Source of the DNA: Rhodopseudomonas_A palustris_F | GTDB lineage: Bacteria; Pseudomonadota; Alphaproteobacteria; Rhizobiales; Xanthobacteraceae | Reading direction: 5' to 3' | NCBI RefSeq assembly: GCF_000013745.1 | Contig: NC_007925.1 | Location: forward strand, 3,720,001 to 3,784,000 | DNA length: 64,000 bases | Shown: in pieces, positions 1 to 8,177 of the stretch | Layout of the letters: each line of letters starts with the position of its first letter | How positions within the stretch are numbered: position 1 is the first letter of the stretch | Notes under the pieces: model-generated | What the model was told of the DNA's origin: nothing | The model's database searches: none | Seen by the model: the letters and a program-made list of their open reading frames with translations, nothing else | Program-made: the position numbers and the translations under genes

Positions 1-3000
1 AGCCCAGCGTCGGAATCGATGCCGTCTCGCCCTGCGTCGATGCATCCGTCACCAGCACCTTGGCGCCGGATTCGGCGAGCAGCGTGGCGCGGTGGGCGGC
101 GGGGTGCTCCGGCTCGAGCGGGACGAAGGCGGCGCCGAGTCGGCTGGCGGCCGCCATCGTCACCAATGGACCGGCGCCGCGATGGAGGCAGAAGGCGACG
201 CGGTCGCCGCGCCCGACGCCCCGCGCCGCAAGCCGCGTCGCGAGGTTTTCGCTGGCTTGCGCGAGTTGAGACCAGCTGAGCGTGCCTTCGTTGTCGATCA
301 CCGCCGGCGCATCGGGCCGCTGTGACGCCCATTGCGACACGTAGTCGGCGATCGTGCGAACTGGTGCCTCCGGTGCCGCGGGCTCCGCGCCGATGTCGTC
401 CAGCAATTCGCGATAGCGGGCGACCCAGCCCTCGACCCGGGCGGCATCGAACAGGTCGGCGTTGAAATTCGCCGCGATGGCGAGGCCCGCTTCGCTCAGT
501 TCGAGATTCCAGTTCAAATCCCAGCGCACGCTGCCATGGGCGTTGGCGCTGATTGTTGGCGCGAGGGCGCCGAACGCCGCGAGCGACTCCAGGCGGTCGA
601 GGTTGAAGGAGACGCTCGCCAGCGGCGGCCGCGACGGATCGCGTCGTGAACCACTAGCCTTGACGATGGCGGACAGCGGATAGGCCGGATAGGCCATCGC
701 CTGCGCCATCGCCGCGCGGGTCACGCTGAGCGCATCCGCGCCGCCGATGCCGGCGAGCCGCACCGGCACGGTGGAGATGCAATAGCCGCTCAGTCCCGGC
801 TCGCCCACCATCGGTTGCCCGGCGGCGAAGATCGCAACGACGATGTCGTCCTGCCTCGAAAGTTCGGCCAGCAGCCGTCCATAGGCGGCGAGGCACAGCG
901 TGAACAGCGAGCAGTCTTGCACGCGCGCTTGCGCGGCCAGCCGATCGGCCAGCACCGGCGGCAGCAGCGCAGCGATGCGCCCGCCCGCAAACGTCTGCAG
1001 CGGCGGCCGCGTCCGGTCGGCGGGAAGATCGAGCGGCGCGGGCAGATCAGCGAAGACGCCTTTCCAATGCGCCGCGGCGTCCGGGTCGGCGGCCGCACTG
1101 CGCGCAAAGGCCGCGAAGCGCTGATAGCTAGCCGGCGCCGGCAGGGTCGCCGGGGTCGCTGCGAGGCGAGCCGAATAGAGCCGGCCGAACTCGTTGGCGA
1201 GCACCTGCATCGACCAGCCGTCGGTGACGATATGCGGCTGGATCAGCACCAGGGCGCTTGCGCTCGCGCCGACCCGCAGCAGAGCAAGTTTAAGTAACCG
1301 GCCGCCCGCCAGATCGAACGGCCGTGCCGCCGCAGCTCGTACCCAGGCCGCCGCAGCCTCGGCATCCGGCAGGTCGGCTTCGTCCAGCGTGATGGTAGCT
1401 GCAGTGGCGATCTGCGCCTCGCCGCCGCCCTCCGCAAAATTCATCCGCAGGCTGTCGTGCCGCGCCACCAGATCGGCCAGCGCGCTTCGAAGCGTCGGCG
1501 GATCGAGCGGGCCTTCGAAGCACAGAACCAGCGTCTGGTTATAGGCCGCAGCACTTTCGGGACTGAAGGCCGCGAGCATCCACAGCGCCTGCTGTCCCGG
1601 CGAGGTGGCGATGGTCGCGGGCGCCGCCGGCCGCGGCGACGAGCCCATCAGACCGACCGCCGTCAGCGCGCGGGCGCTGTCGCGCACCGCCTGCGCCACC
1701 TGGCCGAGATCGGAATCGGTATGCGCCGTGGAGAGGAAGCAGGTGCGCCCTTCCCAGACGTATACGCCGCGGGAGATCAGCTGGCTGTAGAACAGATCGC
1801 TGGCGCCGGAAAAGCGCATTACCGAGGAGAAGTGCTCGACCCGCAAGGCGCTGCCGTCGTCTTCGAGCGTCGCGTTCAGCTCGCGGCAGAAACGGTCGGT
1901 TGTGGCGTTGAGGCGTTCCTGCAACACCGGCCCGGAGGCGTCCAGATGGCTGAGCACCGCGGTTGCGGCCGCCATCGCCAGCGGGTTCTTGTTGAAAGTG
2001 CCGGCAAAGAAGGTTCGCTCGGCCTGCGGACCACCGGCGCCCTGCAGCGGCCAGGTGCCGCCATCGATGCCGTCGAGGAACGCGCGGCCGCCGGCGACGA
2101 CGCCGATCGGCAGGCCACCGCCGACGATCTTGCCATAAGTCACAAGATCGGCGCGGACGCCGGCCCAGGCCTGCGCCCCGCCGGACGCCACGCGAAACCC
2201 GAGCAGCACTTCGTCGAAGATCAGGGCGGCGCCGGCGCGGCTGGTGAAGCCGCGCAGCCATTGCAGAAAAGCGCGCGGCTGCAGGCTCGGGCGCCGGCTC
2301 TGCACCGGCTCGACGATCACCGCCGCGAGCCGGTCCGACAGCGCCTCCAGCGCGGCCTGGCTGCCCTCGGGATCGGCATAGTCCAGCACCACCACGTCGG
2401 CCAACATGCCGAGCGGCGTGCCGCTGGCGAGCGGCAGGCTGCCGCCCTCGGCGGCGCGCGCCAGCGTGCCGTCGAAATGGCCGTGATAGGAGCCGGCGAA
2501 CATCGCCACCAGCGGGCGGCCGGTGGCATGGCGGGCGAGACGCAGCGCGGTCATCACCGCCTCGGTTCCGGTGTTGCAGAACAACACCCGCTCATTGCCG
2601 GTGAGGCGGGCGATCAGCGCCGCGGCCTCGCCGGCCTTCTCCGCCTGCGGCCCGAGGAACAGGCCCTGCTCCGAGAGCTGGCTTCGTATCGCCTCGACCA
2701 CCATCGGCGGGTTGTGGCCGAACAATTGCACGCCAAAGCCCATGGTCAGGTCGACATAGTCGTTGCCGTCGGCATCGATGATGTGGCTGCCCTGACCTTT
2801 GATGCCGATGATCGGGTAGAGCATCGACTTGGTCTCGGGCCGGAAGCCCGCCACCGCGCGACTATCGGCCAGCACGGCGCCAAAAGTTTCGCGCTGCCGG
2901 CGCGACGCTTGCCTGGCTGCGCCATAGCGGGTGGCGAAATCCGCGATGAAGGTTTTGCCTTCTGCGCTGATCGGCTCGGCCTGCGACCCCGCCGGCGCGA

Positions 3001-6000
3001 TGCGCGCGACGGGGTGCATGACGAGGGTAGACACACCTGTTACTTGCGACATGGCGGAGGACGCGGCGGCCGTTTCAGGCGCGCGGGCCTCCACCTCGCT
3101 GACGACGCGCTCCAGCAGCGCGCGTGGCGTCGTCAACGTCTCGAATAATTCGCGACGCGGGATCGCCACTTTCCAGCGCCGTTCGAGCGTGGAAATCGCT
3201 TCCATCAAAGCCAGCGAATCCACCCCCAGCGTGAAGAAGCCGGCATCGCCGGCCAGCGCCGCCTCGTCCAGTTGCAGGCTGCGGCGCAGGCTCGCCGCAA
3301 TGGCGGCGCGCACTTCCTCCGGGCTCAGCGCCGGGGTCACCGCCGGCTGCGACGCGGGCGCTGCGGAGACGGCTTGTTGCGCGACCGCCGGCCGGCCCGG
3401 CGACGCGATCCAGTGGCGTTCTCCCGCGAAGGGATAGCCGGGCAGGTTGACGCGCGCCGCGCCGCTCATTGGCCATCGGATGTCGATCCCCGCGGCGAAC
3501 AGCCGGCACAGCGCGAGCGCCAAAGTATCAGCCGCCGTGCGGTTGCGGCGCATCGTGGGAATGAAGTGCGTAGCTTTGTCCTGGAAACCGGGAGCGCGCT
3601 GGGCAAAGCCGACCAGGGTCGCGGCGGGGCCGATCTCCACCACGACATCTGCACCGTAAGCAGCGATCGTCTCGAGGCTGTCGCCAAACCGCACCGGCTG
3701 GCGGATCTGCCGCCCCCAATAGGCTGGGTTTTGAAAATCCGCCGCGAGGCTTCCGGTGACATTGGAGACCACCGGCAGCCGCGGCTCCGACAAGCCGGCG
3801 TCGCGCACCACCTGCTCGAACGGCACCACCGCGGCGTCCATCAGATGCGAGTGGAAGGCGTGGCTGGTGGCGATGCGCTGGCAGCTGATGCCTGCGGCGT
3901 CCAGATCCACAAGTAACGACGCGATCGCCGCCTTGTCGCCCGACACTACGACTTCGTCCGGCGCATTGAGCGCGGCGATGTCGAGGCGCGCGCCGAAACG
4001 CTGCAGCAGCGGCGCGACGCGCGCGATCGGCGCAAACACCGCCGCCATCTCGCCATCGTCCGGCAGCGCGCCCATCAGCCGGCCACGCGCCGCCACCACA
4101 TCGAGCGCGCGTTCGATCGGCAGCATCCCGGCCACACAGGCGGCCGACCATTCGCCCAGGCTGTGCCCGGCCACGATGTCGGGGACCACACCGAAGGACG
4201 CGAGGCGTGCGGCCAGCGCGTATTCGAGCACAAACAGCGCCGGCTGCACCTCGGCGGTGTCGGGCGCCCGACCGCCGGGGGCGGAATCGAATCGCAGCGC
4301 CGCGGGATCGGTGCCGAGCCGGCGCGCGGCCGTGTCCAGCCGGTCGCGAAAGATCGGGTCGGCGGCATAAAGATCCGCCGCCATGCCGGGCCACTGGCTG
4401 CCCTGTCCGGAAAACAGGAAGGCGATTTTCGGCCGCTCCGACCCGGCGACGCCGCTGGCCCCGGCGACAGGCTGCTCGCCCTCAGCAATGCTGCGCAGAC
4501 CTGCGAGGGCTTCGTCGTGACTGCGCGCCAGGCAGGCGGCGCGATGGGCGAAGCGCCCGCGCCCGCTGGCAAGGGTCGCGGCGACGCCCGCCAGCGGCGT
4601 CTCCGGATAAGCGGTCAGATGATCGGCCAGCGCGGCGGCGAACCGGCGCAAGCCGCTCTCATCGCGCGCAGAGAACGCCAAGATCGTCGGCAGAATTTGT
4701 TCGGCAACTGCATCGGCACGCGGCGGCGCCTGCTCGACGATCAGATGCGCATTGGTGCCGGAAAAGCCAAAACTGCTCACGCCGGCACGCCGGTGCGTAG
4801 CGGCAGGCCAATCCATCGCCTGGTCGACGACGCGGACAGCTAGATCGCTCCAGGCGATGCGTGGATTGGGGTTGGACTGATGCAGCGTCGCCGGCAGCCG
4901 TCCGGCCTGCAGCGCCAGCACCATCTTGATCAGGCCGGCGATGCCGGCCGCGGCTTCCAGATGGCCGATATTGGTCTTGGCGGAGCCGAGCAGCAGCGGC
5001 ACGTCGCGATCTCGCCCATAGGCGGCGGCGAGCGCCTGCACCTCGATTGGATCGCCGAGCGGCGTGCCGGTGCCGTGGCATTCCACGGCCTGCACGTCGC
5101 GCGACGACAGACCCGCATCGGCCAGCGCGGCGACGATCACCGCCTGCTGGGCGGCGCCGTTCGGCGCGGTGAGCACACTGGAATGGCCGTCATGATTGAT
5201 CGCGAAGCCGCGGATGACGGCGCGGATGGCGTCGCCGTCGCGCTCGGCGTCGGCGAGCCGCTTCAGCACCACGAGGCCGCCGCCCTCGCCGCGCACATAG
5301 CCGTCGGCCGCGGCGTCGAAGCTGCGGCAGGCATGGCCGGGCCCCAGCATCCCGGCGGCGGCGAGCGCCGTGGTAACAGCCGCGTCCAGCACCAGATTGA
5401 CGCCGCCGGCGAGCGCGAGGTCGCATTCTCCGGCGCGCAGCGCGCGGCAGGCGGCATGAACCGCCACCAGCGACGACGAGCAGGCGGTGTCGATCACCAG
5501 AGCGGGGCCGGTGAGGTCCAGCCAATGGCTGATCCGTCCGGCGGCGATCGATCCGGCATTGCCCAGAATGGCCGCAGGGGAGAGGCTGTCGCTTGTGTGA
5601 AATCTGGCGTCGTAGTCATTGGCGCCGAGCCCGAGGAAAACTCCGGTCGCGCGCGGGCGCAGCGCAGCATCCGCATAGCCGGCATCTTCCAGCGCCTGCC
5701 AGGCCAGCATCAGCGCGAGCCGGTGCTGCGGGTCCATGACGTCGGCCTCGGCCGGCCGCAGCCCGAAGAAGCCGGCGTCGAAGCGCTCGACCCCGTCGAG
5801 ATAGCCGCCCGGCGGCAGTCCGTCGCGCTCCGGCCGATCCGCAGGCGCAGCGCGAACCGCGTCGCGCCCTTCGAACAGCATTTTGCCATAGGCTTCCGCC
5901 GAGCCGGCGTCGGCGAAACGGGCGGCAAGTCCGACGATCGCCAATGGCTGGCTGACCCTCGCCGTCTCGGTTCGCAGCGCATCGATGCGGCCTTCCAGCG

Positions 6001-6085
6001 CCAGCATCAATTCGGTGATCTGCTCCGGACGCAGCCGGCCCAGCCGTTGGGTGAGGTTGGCGCGCCGGTCCTCAGTGGTCGCCAC
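1..6085 (-). CDS. Hybrid PKS-NRPS megasynthase (KS-AT-ACP-aminotransferase-C-A...), 3' end beyond the window
   Basis: At least 2028 residues, frame still open at the left edge. Domains by eye: KS (about 45-470; DTACSSS near 198, HGTGT, NIGHLEAAAG), AT (about 540-850; GHSLGEW near 640 and HAFH, the malonyl-CoA-type motif), ACP (GVDSL near 957), class III PLP aminotransferase (about 1030-1470; PLP lysine in TYGKIVGGG near 1318), condensation (about 1500-1900; PHIVTDG near 1618, first His of HHxxxDG replaced by Pro, catalytic second His kept) and the start of an adenylation domain from about 1915. This is the MycA/ItuA order after the acyl ligase: one malonyl extension, amination of the beta-keto group, then condensation with the first amino acid. 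The start is GTG with GGAGGT five bases upstream, overlapping the ligase gene by 14 bp. The identity of the first amino acid lies outside the window. Domain calls are strong; the product is inferred. Confidence 0.93.
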   Translation of the reverse strand, partial: MATTEDRRANLTQRLGRLRPEQITELMLALEGRIDALRTETARVSQPLAIVGLAARFADAGSAEAYGKMLFEGRDAVRAAPADRPERDGLPPGGYLDGVERFDAGFFGLRPAEADVMDPQHRLALMLAWQALEDAGYADAALRPRATGVFLGLGANDYDARFHTSDSLSPAAILGNAGSIAAGRISHWLDLTGPALVIDTACSSSLVAVHAACRALRAGECDLALAGGVNLVLDAAVTTALAAAGMLGPGHACRSFDAAADGYVRGEGGGLVVLKRLADAERDGDAIRAVIRGFAINHDGHSSVLTAPNGAAQQAVIVAALADAGLSSRDVQAVECHGTGTPLGDPIEVQALAAAYGRDRDVPLLLGSAKTNIGHLEAAAGIAGLIKMVLALQAGRLPATLHQSNPNPRIAWSDLAVRVVDQAMDWPAATHRRAGVSSFGFSGTNAHLIVEQAPPRADAVAEQILPTILAFSARDESGLRRFAAALADHLTAYPETPLAGVAATLASGRGRFAHRAACLARSHDEALAGLRSIAEGEQPVAGASGVAGSERPKIAFLFSGQGSQWPGMAADLYAADPIFRDRLDTAARRLGTDPAALRFDSAPGGRAPDTAEVQPALFVLEYALAARLASFGVVPDIVAGHSLGEWSAACVAGMLPIERALDVVAARGRLMGALPDDGEMAAVFAPIARVAPLLQRFGARLDIAALNAPDEVVVSGDKAAIASLLVDLDAAGISCQRIATSHAFHSHLMDAAVVPFEQVVRDAGLSEPRLPVVSNVTGSLAADFQNPAYWGRQIRQPVRFGDSLETIAAYGADVVVEIGPAATLVGFAQRAPGFQDKATHFIPTMRRNRTAADTLALALCRLFAAGIDIRWPMSGAARVNLPGYPFAGERHWIASPGRPAVAQQAVSAAPASQPAVTPALSPEEVRAAIAASLRRSLQLDEAALAGDAGFFTLGVDSLALMEAISTLERRWKVAIPRRELFETLTTPRALLERVVSEVEARAPETAAASSAMSQVTGVSTLVMHPVARIAPAGSQAEPISAEGKTFIADFATRYGAARQASRRQRETFGAVLADSRAVAGFRPETKSMLYPIIGIKGQGSHIIDADGNDYVDLTMGFGVQLFGHNPPMVVEAIRSQLSEQGLFLGPQAEKAGEAAALIARLTGNERVLFCNTGTEAVMTALRLARHATGRPLVAMFAGSYHGHFDGTLARAAEGGSLPLASGTPLGMLADVVVLDYADPEGSQAALEALSDRLAAVIVEPVQSRRPSLQPRAFLQWLRGFTSRAGAALIFDEVLLGFRVASGGAQAWAGVRADLVTYGKIVGGGLPIGVVAGGRAFLDGIDGGTWPLQGAGGPQAERTFFAGTFNKNPLAMAAATAVLSHLDASGPVLQERLNATTDRFCRELNATLEDDGSALRVEHFSSVMRFSGASDLFYSQLISRGVYVWEGRTCFLSTAHTDSDLGQVAQAVRDSARALTAVGLMGSSPRPAAPATIATSPGQQALWMLAAFSPESAAAYNQTLVLCFEGPLDPPTLRSALADLVARHDSLRMNFAEGGGEAQIATAATITLDEADLPDAEAAAAWVRAAAARPFDLAGGRLLKLALLRVGASASALVLIQPHIVTDGWSMQVLANEFGRLYSARLAATPATLPAPASYQRFAAFARSAAADPDAAAHWKGVFADLPAPLDLPADRTRPPLQTFAGGRIAALLPPVLADRLAAQARVQDCSLFTLCLAAYGRLLAELSRQDDIVVAIFAAGQPMVGEPGLSGYCISTVPVRLAGIGGADALSVTRAAMAQAMAYPAYPLSAIVKASGSRRDPSRPPLASVSFNLDRLESLAAFGALAPTISANAHGSVRWDLNWNLELSEAGLAIAANFNADLFDAARVEGWVARYRELLDDIGAEPAAPEAPVRTIADYVSQWASQRPDAPAVIDNEGTLSWSQLAQASENLATRLAARGVGRGDRVAFCLHRGAGPLVTMAAASRLGAAFVPLEPEHPAAHRATLLAESGAKVLVTDASTQGETASIPTLG

Positions 6086-8177
6086 GGCCACCTCCCTCGA
6101 TCATCGATAGCAATTCCTCCAGGTCGCCGCCGGCGCGCGGCGACGGACTTGGGGCGGGAGACGCCGGTGGCGATCCGCACAGATGCGCCACCATGGCGTT
6201 GATCGTTGGGTGATCATAGGCGAGAGTCTGCGGCAGCTTGCGGCCGAGATGCGCGCCGAGCGCGCCGGCGAGTTCGACGGCATCGACCGATGTGAGGCCG
6301 AGTTCGCCGACGCCGCGATCCCCCCGCACCTCCGCCAGCGGCAGTTCGAGCCGCCGCGCAAACCACTCGCGCAGCCATCGATCTAGCGCCGCCGCGTCAC
6401 CCGGCGGCAGCGAGCTGTTAGTCCCGGACGCAACCTCACGAATCTGCTCTCCCGCGACGCGCCACTCGGCGATCACCGGCAGCGCACCGGCACGCCAGGC
6501 CTGGCGGTTGGCCGCGCGCTGGATCTTGCCGCTGGAGGTGCGCAGCACCGCGCCCGGCTCCACCAGCACGATGCGGGATAACTGAAGTTCAAGCGTCTGC
6601 CAGACCGCCGTGCTGATCGCGCTGAACAATGGCGCCGGATCGCTGCGGCGCTGGGTGCGCTCCAGCTCCTGCACCAGCACGACCTGTTCGGCGCCCTGCT
6701 CGCCCGCAATGCTGAACGCGGCGCCGCTGTCGACGCGCAGCGCCGAATGAGCGGCCTGCGCCGCTCGCTCGATGTCCTGCGGATAGTGATTGGCGCCCGA
6801 TAGAATAATCAGATCCTTGATGCGGCCGGTGACGCAGAGTTCGCCATCGATCATCGCACCGAGATCGCCGGTGCGAAGATATCCGATCGTGTCGTCTTCG
6901 CCGGCGATGTGAACGCCGAACGTCGCAGCACTTTCTTCCGGCCTGCGCCAGTAGCCGCGCGCAATGGTGGGACCGCCGAGCCAGATTTCGCCGACCCGGT
7001 CGGCAGGCTGACGACGTCCGGTCTCGGGATCGACGATGGCGATCGTGACGTCGGCCAGCGGCGTGCCGGAGCCGGCGATCGCCGTCCGTCGGGCCGCAGC
7101 ACCGTCGAAAGCGATCCGTCCGTCCTCCAGGGCAGTCGCATCCAGCGTGAACAGCCGTGGCGCCACAGCGACGGGGCTCGCAGTGACCGCGAGTGTGGAT
7201 TCCGCAAGGCCGTAGGCCGGTGCGAAAGTCGTGTCGTCAAAACCATGCGGGCCGAAATTCTCGATGAAGTTTTGCATCACCCGCGGATCGATCGGCTCGG
7301 CGGCATTCATCGCCATCACCAGACTGGAGAGATCGAGCCCTTCGCGTTGCTCGGGCGGAATCCGGCGGCTGCAGAGATCGTAGGCGAAACTGGGCGCCGC
7401 GGTGTGCGTGCCGCGGAAGCGGCTGATCGCCTCGAGCCACAGCACCGGGCGCTGCAGAAAACTGTTCGGCGCCATCTGCACCACCGGACAGCCGGTGAAC
7501 AGCGTCTGCAACAGGCCGAAGATCAGGCCGAGGTCATGGAAGGCCGGCAACCACGTCACCATCGTGCTTGATGGCGACAGGCCCCAGGCGTCCTGCATCC
7601 GCGCCATATCCGCCATCAGATTGTCATGGCTGACCTCGACGCCCTTAGGCAGCGCGGTCGAGCCGGAGGTGTATTGGATAAAGCAGGTCGCGGCGGGATC
7701 GACCTCGCGCAGCGGACCCGCCAGCGCGGGGTCGCTGTCGATGCCGCCGATGTCCTGCCAACGGATCGCCGCGAGCACCGCGCTGTCCGCCAGCCACAGC
7801 GCCGACTCCGCCACGCCGCCGGTCAGCGCCACCGCGGCGCCGCTGTCGGCGGCCACCGCTTGCAGCCGCTCAATCAGCCGATGCCGGCGCGGCGGGTTGA
7901 TCGGCACGGCGAGCCGTCCCGACCACTGGCAGGCGAGGAACGCCACCAGGAAGTCGACCGAAGGCTGGAACACTAGCAGCACCGGCGCGCCCGGCGCGGT
8001 CTGCCGTTCCAGGAAGCCCGCCACCGCGGCGGCCCGCGCCGCCAGCTCCGCCGCGCCGCAGCGCTCAGCCACCGCGCCATGGCTATCGAGAAAGCTGATC
8101 GTCCAGCGGCTGTCGGGCGCCGCGGCAAGCGCGGCGAGGCGGGTGGCAATGCTGCCGGCGGGCGCGTCAGGACTCAT
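6072..8177 (-). CDS. Fatty-acyl-AMP ligase fused to an acyl carrier protein (lipopeptide loading module)
   Basis: A 701-residue protein. Residues about 1-590 are an ANL-superfamily ligase: YTSGSTALPKGV (A3), YGLAEST (A5), a late RTGDLG motif and KDLIILSGANHYPQDIE, a segment characteristic of fatty-acyl-AMP ligases rather than acyl-CoA synthetases. Residues about 610-690 are an ACP with phosphopantetheine serine in GLTSVD. It should activate a fatty acid as the acyl-AMP and load it on its own ACP for the downstream ketosynthase. The ATG at 8177 was chosen because it makes a 4-base ATGA overlap with the exporter stop codon and removes an unconvincing 13-residue extension. The order exporter-ligase-PKS with overlaps indicates translational coupling. 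Fatty acid chain length cannot be read from the sequence. Confidence 0.93.
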   Translation of the reverse strand: MSPDAPAGSIATRLAALAAAPDSRWTISFLDSHGAVAERCGAAELAARAAAVAGFLERQTAPGAPVLLVFQPSVDFLVAFLACQWSGRLAVPINPPRRHRLIERLQAVAADSGAAVALTGGVAESALWLADSAVLAAIRWQDIGGIDSDPALAGPLREVDPAATCFIQYTSGSTALPKGVEVSHDNLMADMARMQDAWGLSPSSTMVTWLPAFHDLGLIFGLLQTLFTGCPVVQMAPNSFLQRPVLWLEAISRFRGTHTAAPSFAYDLCSRRIPPEQREGLDLSSLVMAMNAAEPIDPRVMQNFIENFGPHGFDDTTFAPAYGLAESTLAVTASPVAVAPRLFTLDATALEDGRIAFDGAAARRTAIAGSGTPLADVTIAIVDPETGRRQPADRVGEIWLGGPTIARGYWRRPEESAATFGVHIAGEDDTIGYLRTGDLGAMIDGELCVTGRIKDLIILSGANHYPQDIERAAQAAHSALRVDSGAAFSIAGEQGAEQVVLVQELERTQRRSDPAPLFSAISTAVWQTLELQLSRIVLVEPGAVLRTSSGKIQRAANRQAWRAGALPVIAEWRVAGEQIREVASGTNSSLPPGDAAALDRWLREWFARRLELPLAEVRGDRGVGELGLTSVDAVELAGALGAHLGRKLPQTLAYDHPTINAMVAHLCGSPPASPAPSPSPRAGGDLEELLSMIEGGGRGDH

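Noticed and set aside
1457..3148. A 563-codon open frame on the plus strand opposite the aminotransferase part of the PKS-NRPS
   Set aside because: Antisense to a clear enzyme domain, Arg/Ala/Gly-rich, no ribosome site; an artefact of high GC at third codon positions.
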